Shown here piece after piece: positions 39,940 to 52,820 of a DNA stretch of 64,000 nucleotides. The DNA comes from Hermodice carunculata (Eukaryota; Annelida; Polychaeta; Eunicida; Amphinomidae). A model generated the notes under the pieces. The model searched no databases and was not told the DNA's origin. It saw only the letters and a program-made list of their open reading frames with translations. The stretch is taken from assembly GCA_964020975.1 (NCBI GenBank), contig OZ026615.1:35935355-35999354 (forward strand). The letters run 5' to 3'. A program made the position numbers and the translations under genes. Each line of letters begins with the position of its first letter. Position 1 is the first letter of the stretch.

Positions 39940-42565
39940 AAAAACAAGGCCATGGGCCTAAAATGTAATCTGTGGCGGCAAAGTGACAGGTTGGTCGATT
40001 GGTATTTTTGGTAGACACATAATTGTGTGTGTATATGATGTGCTTCCTGAATATTCTCCATTTTCTAAAGTTTTTGGTGCTGTACCTTTCATAATTTGTT
40101 GCCAAAGAAGGAAATACAGTGACAGCTGGCTTGAGAGACCAGGCCAAATTGAGATCACTTTTTAGAACCAACATATCAAGATATTTTTCTGAACAGACCC
40201 ATGGGCCTAATGCTCTGCCGACAGATGACTAGCAGGTCAGCTGAGCTAAATATCATAAAACATTCACTGGGGCGTGACGACCCACGTACACTGCCACCAA
40301 GTTTGAGATGAATCTGACAGACAGTTTCTTCAGAGAAGTAAAAAACGTGAAAAAGCATTAGAATACCCATTGACTTGCATAGTAATCTGACAGTAAGAAA
40401 GGTGCTTATACCAAGAAGTACCCGAATTGAAAACATCGTTCAAAATCAGGAATCCATAGCAATGCCACCTAGTGAACAACTTTGTTTGACAATTTCACAT
40501 GGAACATACCCACAAAGTTTCAGCTTAATCTGAGTGACAGTTCTCGAGAAGTCGAAAATAGTGAAAACCCTAAAAAAAAATCATAAAAAAAAAAAATTAG
40601 AAAAAAATGCAGCACCACCTGGTGAACAATTAAAAGCTAAGAGTCCCTAGGAGTGTTCCTGTGTGATATCAAAGCAACTGGATGAGCGGTTTTGGAGAAG
40701 ATTTATTTAAGATTTGCCCCCCAAAAAACAAACAAAAAATCCAAACAAGCAGGCTGTGTGAACAGCCCATGCTCAGCTGACCTAGACATTCATCACACTG
40801 GCAGCTCTGTGAACTTGGGAAAGGATCAAGGTCACCCATGTTCTGAGTAAGTCTGACCTTTATAGAAGAACACTAACATGTGCAACATCAAGGTTCAAGT
40901 AGTTCTCAAGTTATAATGAAGGGTAAAATTCATGTATGTTGCACTGTGACCCCAGAAACGAGATCAAGGTCATTCATGTACTGTCTAAGCATGACCTTCA
41001 TACAGAAACATTAACCTGCTGCATCACGCTACTAACTCAAAACAGATCTCAAATTATCAAGTAAACAGTAAATTTCGTGCCAGTTGTCCTGCGAATTAGC
41101 ATTAGAATGCCCATTGACTTACATAGTAATCAATAGGAAAGCTCCATCAACTGGTAAGTACCGTAATTGAAAAAAAATCCTTAAAAATCAGGAACCCAAA
41201 GCAGTGCCACCTAGTGAACAACTTTGTTTGACCCTTCCACAAGAACATATCCATCACATTTCAGCTTAATCTGAGTGACCATTCTGAGAACAAGTGAAAA
41301 ATCGCAAAACCATACAAAAAATTCATAAAAAAATCTAGAAAAAATTGCAGCACCATCTGGTGAACAAATTGAGAACTATATGTCCCTGGGAGTGTCTATG
41401 TACGATACCAAAGCAATTGGGTGAGCGGTTTCAGAGGAGAAGGGTTTTTAAGCTTTGTCCCAAAAAAGAACAAAAAAAAATCATAAAAAATCCAAAAATC
41501 AATAGAGCGTGACCATTTGAACAAACTTGGTAGAGATCCACCCAAGGCACATCCCCACCAAGTTTGAAGTAAATCTGGCGAAAATTATTTAAGTTATAGC
41601 ATTACAAGATATTCCCATGTTAAACTTTCCTATTCAAACTTTTGTCAAGATTTTTGAAAAAAAAAATATAAAAAAATCCAAAAATCATTGGAACAAACCA
41701 GGTAGACACGCACCCAAGATACATCCCCACCAAGTTTGAAGTTAATCTGGATGACGGTTTTGGAGAAGAAGTTGAAAATGTAAATTGGCATTAGAAAGCC
41801 CACTGACTTACATAGTAATCAATAGGAAAGGTGCATTTACTGAAAAAGAGCCGAACTGAAAAAAATTGTTAAACATCAGGAATCCGCAGCAGCCCCACAT
41901 TGTAAACACCATTGTTTGACCCGTCTACAAGGAACATATCCACCATGTTTCAGCTTAATCTGAGTGACAGGTCTAGAGAAGAAGTCAAAAATAGCTATAA
42001 CACAAAAATGCATAAAAAATAGAAAAAAATAGCAGCGCCACCTGGTGAACAAATTAAGAATTAGGAGTCCCAGGGAGTGTTCCTGTGCGATATCAAAGCA
42101 ATTGGGTGAGCGATTTCGGAGAATGAGATTTTTTAAGGTTTGCCCCCCCCCCCCAAAAAAAAATCATTAAAAAATCCAAAAATCAATGGACTGTGACTAT
42201 TTGAACAAACTTGGTAGACACCCACCCAAGGCACCCCCCCCCCCCCCCCAAGTTTGAAGTGGGATCTGGCAGTTTCGGAGAAGTCGAAAATGTGAATTGT
42301 TGACGGAGGGAGGACGACGGACAGAGGACCATAAGATAAGCTCAACTGACTGACAATTCTGCTGAGCTAAAAATCACTGGAGCGTGACCATTTGAACAAA
42401 CTAGGTGGAGACCCACCCAAGGTACACAGCCACCAAGTTTGAAGTGAATCTGGCTGGCTGTTTTGGAGAAGAAGTCAAAAAAGGTGTATTGTGAATGGAC
42501 AGAGAGAAGCCATGGATGACTGAGTCTTTTAATATCTCAACCGGACTGGTAGGTCAGCTGAGCCA
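39620..42565 (+). repeat. H1 family block 2 (several truncated copies)
   Basis: Heads of the GAGCTGTGTGAACAGCCC type at about 39628 and GGCTGTGTGAACAGCCC near 40752, each followed by CTCAGCTGACCT. Modules then run to tails near 42331-42370 and 42528-42565 (GTCAGCTGAGCC). A pure AC tract lies at about 39890-39935. The 39.7-40.2 kb part is only weakly H1-like. Runs of 12 and 16 C sit inside modules at 42143 and 42234. Confidence 0.7.
39890..39935 (+). repeat. AC microsatellite
   Basis: AC repeat of about 46 bp after an A/C-rich stretch from 39838. Confidence 0.95.
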
Positions 42566-43429
42566 AGAAGCGACTGTGAGTCAAAAAGCCATGTTACAGG
42601 TGGTAACTTGACTCAGGAACTTCAATACAAGACTGTAATGTTATAAGATACTAGCACTTCTATTCTGCGGAGTCCTGGACAGGCAAATAGCGTTGGTGAG
42701 GCCTAAAACAAATGTCGTGTTTCCTGTTGCAGCGAAGCACAAAAGTAGAGTAGGTAGGTAGGGCATTTTTTCTTTCAATTTTTATTAACTGTGAATCTTT
42801 GAAACAGAATGTGATTTGATGTACTTAAGTTGAGTTATCTGATATCAACATTCTATTGAATTCCAAAAATTATTTAATGTTTTTCTGACAAATTCTTGAA
42901 AATTATAAACAAAAATTATTCTTGACAAACATTACACTGGCACTGCATCTTTTTGATGATGCAAACAAAATTTTCACGGAGGCAATTAGCTTTCAATCTA
43001 TTTAAATATTGTAATTTGTTTTATGTATTGGTTGATTGATTTAAAAGTATATGTTCGAGTGTCGGCCTCCCTTGCATTTTAATGAAATAAAACTAAACTT
43101 TCACATCTCAAGTATATTACAGAATCGCTTCAAATTTATCTTTGTCTGGCATCCTTTCCTCGTTGGATGACGTGTGGTGGGTAAAAGACGGTGAAAGATG
43201 AAACATGATACATGTTGGAACTTGTGCATGTCAATATGACAATCTGCCAGAGTAGTAAATGGAGAAATATGTTAATGTTCTTTACAAATTCATTATAATA
43301 TCTAAAGCCTGCAGTGCTATAATTCAGCGGTTAATTTCACATTCTTTTGACACGGGGGGGGGGGGGGAGGGAAAGGGGGGGGCTCAAGTATTCTTATGTA
43401 CGTGCACTTTTATTTCAATTCCATTAAAT

Positions 43430-44120
43430 TGATTTGATATCCTACATCCCAACGGGAGCCCCACGGCACGCAGAAATATTGATCGGCTCTCGCTTTGCAT
43501 CGAGTATGCTGGGGCCTCATTTGGGTTGCGGTGAAATTGCGATCGTTTCAACACTCGATCCGTTGCTCGAATACAGCAGATTCTGTCATTCTATGCGGAC
43601 AGTGCTCTGATATGCCTCTATATTAAACTTTGGTCTTTCTTTCTTGTCTATGCAATCCAAAGAGTTCGACACAGCAATCACCAGATTCGTCCTCGTGCAA
43701 ACAGATGACCGTACATCTCCATTTGTATACCCGGATGTGCAAACTCAAGAATTTGGGTGAATTCATTCCGCCTTCTGCAGGGAAGCGCAAGCCCGTCTTC
43801 CCGTTCTGTATTGCGGTAACATGTGCGCGGTAACATGTGCCGAAGTTTTCGAACAAAGTCTGCCTGACGAAATAGCCTCTCATAAAAAGATGTACCCAAA
43901 AATTAAACCAAAAGTCAATAGTATTACGCACTTTCTTTCGTTACGGCAGATGTAAACACAAGCGGAACGTTGACCAGCATGTGGAGCGATGTGCCATTGT
44001 GCGCACGCGTGTAATTCTGACTACATACGCCACGCCCACGGGTGACCGCTTGGTCTTGGGAAAGTTCCTTGTCTCCGGTGGCAGGGTTATAATGGCTGGT
44101 TGGATAATTACGCACTTATA
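43430..44120 (-). other. CpG-richer unique segment, possible promoter or exon region
   Basis: CG dinucleotides are visibly denser here (CACGGCACGCAG, GATCGGCTCTCGC, GCGATCG, GTGCGCACGCG) than in the surrounding AT-rich DNA. It lies upstream, in transcription terms, of the bZIP exons. Open frames of 73-102 codons on the minus strand give no recognisable domain. An imperfect 34-bp direct repeat (AGATGTACCCAAAAATTAA) occurs at 43881 and 44152. Confidence 0.25.
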
Positions 44121-44521
44121 TTAGAACACTTGTGTACACACAGTTAAGAAAAAGCCTCTTATTAAAAGATGTACCCCAAAAATTAACAAACGACCTGCAG
44201 CTAAACTTTCTTCACGACACAGAGGCGCGTTGTTTCGGGTGAAACGATCTCCTAATGAGCAACAAGTGGATATTTTCAGACTTCTGAGAGCGGCCGTTGA
44301 GCCATATATCAACTTCGCAGCAAGTTTTCAACTAAATTGAATTAATTGAGGACTTACAAATGGTTCTTTTCAAGCTCTTCAGACCCGCAACCTCAACAAT
44401 TGGGCCTTAAACCTCAAATTCCCGTTCAGAAACTTGGATATCCCCAACTTTTTTTGGCATTGCCAAGCAACACGTAAACAAAGATGGCCGCCAAAACTGA
44501 TTTTAATATCTGTGGCTTCGC

Positions 44522-44896
44522 CACAGATAAAAAAGAAAACAAAACAAAAAACAAAAAACAAACAAACAAACAAAAAAACTTGGTAGAAACCCGCCAAAGG
44601 TACATCCACACCAAGTGTGAAGAGAATCTGGTTAACAGTTTAAAAAGTTAAAATGGGAATTACTATGACAACCTCATTGAGTTACATTGTAAATAGGAAT
44701 GTGCGCATTGACACAGATAAAAAAGAAAACAAAACAAAAAACAAAAAACAAAAACAAAAAAAACTTGGTAGAAACCCGCCAAAGGTACATCCACACCAAG
44801 TGTGAAGAGAATCTGGTTAACAGTTTTAAAAGTTAAAATGGGAATTACTGTGACAACCTCATTGAGTTACATTGTAAATAGGAATGTGCGCATTGA
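44522..44896 (+). repeat. Near-identical 190-bp tandem duplication
   Basis: The unit starting CACAGATAAAAAAGAAAAC at 44522 restarts at 44712. The two copies differ essentially in the length of an A/AAAC tract plus one or two substitutions. It ends GTGCGCATTGA in both. This is either a very young duplication or an assembly artefact. Confidence 0.8.
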
Positions 44897-45282
44897 CTGA
44901 CAACTACCCTAACTGAAAAATTCCCAAACAGTTGGGATCCATAACATCACCACCTCTTGAACAACTTTGTTTCACCCTTGTCCTCCGTATTTTCGAAGAA
45001 ATTAGCCGGGCTGGTTCGGGAAAGGTATTTTAAAGATTTTGTCAAAGTAACAAATATATACAAAATAAACAAAAAATGATGCAAAATCCAAAAACAATTG
45101 AGCCTGACGACTTCAATTTGGAAGACACCAACCCACAGTACATCCTATGCAAGTTTGAAGAAAACCTGGCTGACAGTTTTGGAGAAGGGCCAAATGTGAA
45201 TTGTGAACAGACGGACGGACGGACGACGGGTTACCAGCCATCCGATAACCTTAGCTGAATGACAAGTCAATTGAAGGGAAAA
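44575..45282 (+). repeat. H1 family block 3 with a recent internal tandem duplication
   Basis: Modules with ACTTGGTAGAAACCCGCC, CACCAAGTGTGAAGAGAATC and a GACG-repeat region near 45211 leading to a degenerate tail CCTTAGCTGAATGACAAGTC. No H1 head is visible. The left part is duplicated almost exactly (see the 190-bp tandem repeat). Confidence 0.65.
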
Positions 45283-47469
45283 TGGCAGATTCAAGTGAAG
45301 TACATACATTGATAAATTGCCATTAGAGCGACCCTTGGTGAATGTCTCTGCTATTCGACTTTTGTACAGTTCGTGTTAGTGAATTGTGCTTTAGACTTGA
45401 TGATATTGGATGTCATTTTAAACACTCAACATCACATACAAACAACATTAGTTAGCATTATAACATCGCCTTGATAAAGTTAGGGCAGCAATATGACGGC
45501 AAATTCCAGTCTAAAACATACTTCACTTTGATAAAATAGACGTTTCTTATGAAGGCGTCAAACCTGACTGCAAATTCATGTCTATTTCCTCGGGGACTTA
45601 CCTAAATATCAAACCAACATTACAGATGCATGAATCATTGTGCAGCACCAAGTCAGACTTCCTGTTTGTCGCTACACAACGATAGCTGCTTTAAACGGTG
45701 CCGCGTCTGACAGTCAATCATCTTCGGACAATTTGCACTGGTGGTAAACAATATGATTTTCTCACAGCAAAATGATTAATTAAATCGGTCTATGTATAAT
45801 TATGTTATGACTCAATGCCAGCTGGCGTGGATGATCAGTGCCCTTTGAGATAACTAGCGGCTATTTTTTATATTTCGGACTGATAAAGGTCGCTAAATAA
45901 CTTTAACTGATAATAGTGCATCGTAATTGTTATATATATATATATATACAAACAATCTAAGGCATAATTATCTCTTTAAATACTACCATCATCACCATGT
46001 CCATAGGATCTTTCTACAGACAAACTGGCCCAAAATATACGGAACTAATGATTAGCGTTGGACTTGAAATCAAAGAGATTGGATGCTTAAATTAGAGATG
46101 TTTATAACTAACTGGTGCTTCGCCATTAAAAATAAACAAACTTGATGACCTCCCTATAAACATGGGAACTATCATATTATCTGTAGTGTCTTTTGTTTTG
46201 CAGCTTTCATGGCCAAGACCCTTTACATGGGCTGCAAAGATGCAGCATTGCCTGAGTAGGCAAACCCGAGTCGGTGAAAAACACATGTATAGTTGTTAAT
46301 CATTCATTATAAAAAGCTGTCCCAGAAGGTCGTCTTGAGGTCAACAGCCACAGGCTGCCCATATCATCCCTGATAATCCATTGCGTACATTTCATACGCC
46401 GCTAAACAAGCCAACCCCTATAGAAAGCCACAAGTATACAAACAAGTAAACGTATCCTGATAATAGGGTCGTGGAGAAAAGGTCATCCGGGGGAATAGGC
46501 TCAACTGTGGTTACTCTAACGTATCAGCTGTGCTACTGCCAAAGACTAACCATTGTGAATTGCTAACTGACGTCAAGTGACTGCGACGTCTTTTCGGTGC
46601 AATCGTCCATGCACTGGGTATATCCTAACCTCCCTCCCACCCACCCACCCCAACCCACCCAAAAATAAAATAAAACAAAAGTAACAAAAAAAAATTAATA
46701 AAACAGATCCTAGACTTTCCTGATCGGTCCGTGTACCTAATATGACCGCATGAGGACAGTTCCCGCACAGTACATAGATCTACATATGTCCATATAACCA
46801 CCACCGTCACCTCCCCTTTGTTGTTTCCTGCAGTTAATACATACTATACGCTAATGAATACCACAGAAGTTGTCTGTCTTTCACATTTTTTTTCATCTTT
46901 TTTAATTGTTTATTTGTTGTCTTTGACAGCTTTTGACGGGTAGCCTTCCATTCACACTACTACCCATTAATGTCACAACGGGAGGAAGCTTTAATAGCAT
47001 GCACAGGCAAGGGGGGTGCCGGGGTAAAATAATTCAATTTATAACGAATTTAATGACTGGAATTTTCACACTTAAGGCGATGAATTATTGTTACGCTTGA
47101 TTCGTATGGCTTAATTTTTGAATGGTGAAGTAAAAGATGTCTGGTTTTCCAAAAATCATTGTCGAAAGTTGTTGCTGGCCAGTGTATTGTATTCAAACAA
47201 ACCCTCGTGCTTCTTTTATTTGATATGCATGCGCATAGTAGCCTCGTGATACAAATATGGTTACACTTTGTTGCCGCTTTCTTAGGACAGGATGGTAGAT
47301 TGCACCCAATTCCATTTTGGGAATAAACACCGGTTGAATGCCCTGGGTGACATCACAGCCATGAATGTCATGGCTGCACCTTCAACGAACAATGGGCTGC
47401 AGATGCATGAAACGTAGTTGTCACCTAAACCATTACATTAAAGAAGTATGGACTGAGCTGACGACTGAG
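45283..47469. other. Unique spacer between H1 blocks
   Basis: A short hairpin near 47356-47378 (CAGCCATGA, ATG, TCATGGCTG) and a short TA run near 45932. No gene seen. Confidence 0.55.
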
Positions 47470-48260
47470 TAAAAAATGCAGAAACAGCTGGTGGACAAAT
47501 AAAGAAATAGGGATTCCAAAAAGTGTCCCATACAATTTCGAAGCAATTAGCCAAAGGGTTTCAGAGATTTTATTTCAAGATTTTCCTAAAAATCACATAA
47601 ACAAGAGGACTGCGGCAATCCTGTGCTCAACCGACCCTGCATGCACGGACTGAAGTCGTCCTGTGAACTTCAGAATATCAAGGTCACCTTTGTTTAAGAC
47701 TATCATCACTCTTGCCAACACGAACATCCCCCTTACCTATTTTTCCAATTTTGATAATTTGTTAAATATCAGAAAATGACAGCACCACCATGTAGTGAAT
47801 GATTTGCAGAACAATTAAAGTCTACGGGTCCTCAAGACTTTTGCAGCGTTGCCAAAAAAATGAACCCCCAAAAAATCATAAAAGAGCCAAAAACCATTGG
47901 AGCGTGACCGTTTGAACAAATTGGTAAAGACCCCACCAAGGTACACCAGAGCAAGTTTCAAGTGAAGCCAGCTTACGGTTTTTGAAAAGTTGCAAACGGG
48001 AATTGTTGAGGGACGGACGGACGGACAGACGCCGACGATGGCCGAAGGACTATAAGATAAGCTCAGCTGACTGATAAGTCAACTGACCTAAAATTACACA
48101 AAACAAAATGAAATCCTTAAAAAAAATGCAACAATCGCAAGACTAAGACCTGTTTAAGACACTTGGTAGAGACATATCCAAGGCACAATCCCGCCAAGTT
48201 TGAAGAGAATCCGACCAGCGGTTTTGGATAGGATGGCGAAACTTGGTCAGCTTCAAAAAA
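47470..48260 (+). repeat. H1 family block 4
   Basis: An H1 module fragment (CAGCTGGTGGACAAATAAAG), then a head AAGAGGACTGCGGCAATCC at about 47603 with CCTGTGCTCA, then modules, GGACGGACGG near 48011 and a tail CTCAGCTGACTGATAAGTC at 48060-48080. A truncated module follows to about 48260. Confidence 0.7.
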
Positions 48261-51200
48261 TTGCATATGCCTATAAGCTGAAAATATGCGTCTGGGGTCA
48301 TGCCCATTTATTTACATCTCTACAAATATGAAGCTTATCTCGGCAAATTTTTCCAACATACTATCTTTTTAGATATAGCACGTGAAGCAAGGACAAACGC
48401 GACGCGCAGATAGTTCAAAACTGTGACGTCATGGTTAACGCCCATAAAACACGTGCAATTTAGCGCTGGTCATGTAATCCAGTGTTGACATGATACTGCA
48501 AACATTTGATGCAACCCAATATGAAATATCTCATTGTGAGATGCACGTTCAACCACCATGGGCTGTCCAATCACGCTAATGTTGGGTATCTGTCTGCGAT
48601 TTACGTGTGTTTGTCGGGCAAAGCCTCGCAGAAACAGGAAAATCCCGCGACTTGCAATTGTTACCCCAACATCATCTCAGTGGACCCCATTATGGATTCT
48701 CTATACACTTGAATAAATTTCTGGCCAACTTTATTGATCTTGAAATGACTTAATTGAACATGTTCTGGTTCATTCCTGGCTCTATGTGACACACTACCAG
48801 CGTCAATGACCATAGAAACTTACAGGTCTGTTCAGAACGCCTCCTGATTGAATCACCTTCATAGAATTAATCGTAGAAGAGGGAAGAAATATGTTTTTTG
48901 GTTTTTAACGGACCACCATATACAGTGCTTCGTTTTGTGTACTGTTCATTTTAGCCAGTTGTCTCCGCCGCAGATTGAAAATATGAAAAAAATATGGCCA
49001 TTCGTAATGTGTGTTATCACATACGTTATCTCTGATACTTTATTTGCTCAATAACTGAAGTCTTGCATGGCTTACAAGATCAACCATAATATGAACATGT
49101 ATCACCAGGAAGTACAACATGGAAACCCCCACGAGTTCTGCTTGCTGACCTCTGGGTGATAATTGTGAAATCTCTCCTTCCCGCTCAACCTTGTCTGCAC
49201 AAACCGGCTATACGACATTTTACAATGTTGTCTATAAATTGATCACCTGTCCACAAAAAATGAAACAGATTTTTAAAACGATGGCTGCAGAAATTTCGTC
49301 ACAGATATATTTTATCATATACAGATCATGAAGACGAATCTGCGTGACCTATTTTAAATCAGAGGCTTTCTACAACCAACTAAACCCGAATGTTTAAGAC
49401 GCGCTGACATGTGACATCAAAATAAATTGTTGGTGGTTAATGTTCCAGTTCAACAGTCCCAAGTTTGGTCTTTGGTCTGCTACGCAGGCAATGTCACATG
49501 CAGAGGGCAAAACATAAAATACTGCAGTTTGAAAAAAAAACAAAAAACAAACAAACAAACAAAAAAAAACGCGGATCTGAGAAAAGGTGACCAAATCAGG
49601 TTGTTGGCTGTCTAACAACTCTCATGGTTGACTGCCGGTCATGTTTGCAGTGTTGCATCAGTTTACCCTGATCACTGGAATACAAAATTTTACACACAGC
49701 ATTCTTCAAAAGTCACAGATGTGCAAGTCACTAATACTTTACAATGTAGCATCTTCCTGATCCTAATCGAGCTCAAGCAAAAGAGCTGTGTACAACAATT
49801 TTCAAAACAGTGATAAGTTTTCTTTGACCGACAACAGCCAATCGACAGTATGCAGCTGGACAAGATGATGGCATCTTATACTCCAGTCCGGTATATTACA
49901 GTCATAGAACACAGATTGAGCCATACGGACCATTTATTATCAAGCGTTCAAGTTCCAATAGTTGACAAAAAGCCAAAAACAAAATAAAAGCCCCTTTGTG
50001 TTACAGGAAAAGGCATAATAAGTAGCTCGAATCACCTTATCTTCCTTTTTGAATTCAGCAGCGTTATTTCCCACTGCACTGCCTGCCAGATGCCATATTG
50101 CATCACCTTACTTAATAAACCGGTCCAATTTTAAACATTAAAAAAAAATCTCCTGTTGATCTAAATTACTAATCATTCAAATGAGACATCTTATCAATCC
50201 CAATAATTTTCATGCCAAACCATTAATACCTCTGTATACCAGTATTAGAGAAGAAATTTGAGTGTCTCACACAGCCTGTCGACCACTCCGTCCCAAGAGC
50301 TTTGTAAAGCCAGCTGAGATAAAAAAATGACCACCGGAGTTTTAATTTTCAGGGAAATAGTTAGTTATTAACACACACAACTCTCAGAAAGTGGTTGTGT
50401 AATCGAATTCTGAAGGTCTGTGGACAATGAGCAGATATTTACCAATCATGAACTGCTCCAATGCAAATAAATCCACAATGCATGTCTTTACGTGATCTTG
50501 CGAGTCTTGAATAGGGGCAAGCAACAAGTCAGAATTAAGTTTGTCCCAAATTACAAAGTATGTTGCCTGTGCATTGTGGATTTCTTTGCAATCTAAAGGG
50601 ATTCCTTTGCAATCTAGAGTTTCCACGGAATTTCCTGCTTTTTGGCCACAAAGCAGGCACTCACAATGTGTAGTTTTCGATCAACAAGGGATGAGTCAGC
50701 AGTGTCCAAACACAACTGCAAATTTTACAAGTCGGTGATATGCTTAAAATTCAGTGCGCTATGCCAGATACGATCCGACGGACTGTACCCATCATTCAAA
50801 AGCGACACCTGGTGTAATGTTTCTGCTGTCGTCGATTTTTTTTTATAATACGCTAAAACCTACTGTTAACTTGTGGTAATTACCTGCATGAGGCAGACAA
50901 AAGCACATCCAATACGAAAAGCATGGATTGTGGATTTTAGATGTCTGTTAAGACGAATCAGCGCATCGCAGTAACTATCATATGACATATTGCTGAATCA
51001 ATACATCACCCTCAAAAGAAAAGAAAGTTCGACGGTTTTGTTTATCAAGCAGGATTTGTGCTCAATGTATGTCGAATGGAGCGGCCTTATCTCAGGTAAA
51101 ATATGCATAATTCTTGTGGTGACCGCACAGTCCTGTCTCTCCTGCTTACGTGCTAACTTTCAGTTTCAAACTTGAAGCACAACCGCCCTCCCCCCATCCC

Positions 51201-51360
51201 CATTCTATTCCCCCTCCCCATTCCTCCCCCACCCCTGTCAAACTACACGACAGCGACCGCTAATTTCAAATATTGCATACTTAACCCTTTTCTCGAATAA
51301 ATTTTAGATCAATAAACCGTTTTAAATTGCAAAAGTTCAGAAATTAAAGCTGAAGATATA
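48261..51360. other. Unique spacer
   Basis: An 11-bp sequence TTTGCAATCTA is directly repeated near 50584-50618. The minus-strand frame 50626-50384 has plausible composition but no recognised domain or clear splice sites. Confidence 0.5.
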
Positions 51361-51461
<101 letters not shown>

Positions 51462-51540
51462 GTGGCCGTTTCCATGGAGTACCGGCCCAGGAGCTGTGGT
51501 TGAGCGCGCAGGGAGTCAAAGGGCGAGGGACTGTTGATTT

Positions 51541-51600
51541 TGATTTAAACATATTTTATTAGTCAATTGAGAAACAAGGCCAGGCCCTATATGAATCTCG
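51541..51600 (-). mobile_element. LINE 3' tail remnant, minus strand
   Basis: Read on the minus strand it gives AGGGCCTGGCCTTGTTTCTC and, further on, CTAATAAAATATGTTTAAA: the same tail as at 16.3, 21.3 and 22.7 kb. It lies beside a 100-bp TA microsatellite. No RT motif is recognisable upstream on the minus strand. Confidence 0.45.
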
Positions 51601-52796
51601 CTTGGGAAAAAATAAATAAAAAACAATTCCAGAGATAGTAATGATAATAGTACATAAAAATAAAACCAAGAGACTGTTGGCTTCCTATTCTGTCGGAAAT
51701 GCCATATTTCTGCAGCCTCTGCACATACATTATTCATTATCATCATCATCATCATGTTCCTCACTTTCACTTTTCTGTCCACAATTTGCGTATTGCTGCA
51801 TATAGATTGGCGAGCTATAATCAATACCGACGTGCAGTACGAGTTCTAATGTATGCCATTTAATAATATAGCGTATGCAAAACCATACAACATAGCAGCA
51901 CTCAGTGAGTCATACGCTATAAATATCAAATGCGTTAGTACCCAGGAACATGATAGATAACAAAAGTTGGATGTGAGGTTGGCACGATATTTGCGAGAAC
52001 GGTTTATTACAAACCAGATCCCATGTTAATTAAAATCAAATAGGCTTCACTGTGCGTGCAATGTTTGTTTATTTGTTTTCGCACACTAGAAATGAGCTTA
52101 CCTGGAAAATTGTGCTTATTTATATCATATGAAGTGACGGTACATAATGACATGTACAGACACTGATCCATTGGACGGATCGATAGCTCAAGAGTAGTCC
52201 TTTTGCTGATTTATGTTTCTGGGAAATAGAGCTTACTTGCACAGGTGTAACGTGTTTCAGTTCTTGTAGGTAAATTGATCTCAGAATGTAATAGTGTAAT
52301 GGTATGAGATCAAATTAAATTTACGCAATTACACTTTAATATGCATCCTCCACCGTAACTTGGCCTCATGCCTGACACAACAGCAAACGAACTCTGGGGA
52401 CAAAAGCGAGTTCGACTGAGTAAACTGAAAGTTTTATGAGGGTTCATGCTTCTGTCCTTCTTTGAACATTATAAATCATCTCTTTAAACACCGTTGACGC
52501 AAATATCAACCTTTTCCTCTTTTGTTCCGACTATCAATAAAGAAAAAACGGTCAAACATGGGAGTAGATATACAATGAAAATATCAATGTCCATTGTGTT
52601 CTGTCAAATGCTGCAACTTTGTTCCTAATTTTGCCACCTTAGTTTTAGAACTTGCTACTTATCGAGTGAACCCTCAGGGACACCAAAACAACTCGGAGAG
52701 ACAATGAAGGTAAAACACAATGTTTGCATCGTTTCCATATATGAGTGGGATATACGCGACTTTGTTTTAACATGCCCCATCCCCACCTACCCATCC

Positions 52797-52820
52797 AAAA
52801 AAAAAAAAAAAAAAAAAAAA
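52797..52820 (+). repeat. 24-base A homopolymer
   Basis: Pure A run after CCCATCC; no transposon 3' end is recognisable just upstream. Confidence 0.9.

Noticed and set aside
42570-42620. TGAGTCA and TGACTCA AP-1 sites upstream of the bZIP exons
   Set aside because: Two 7-bp matches are expected by chance in this length, and they lie at the edge of an H1 block rather than at a known promoter.
50384-50626. 80-codon minus-strand frame with protein-like composition
   Set aside because: No recognised domain or convincing splice sites; kept only as a remark.
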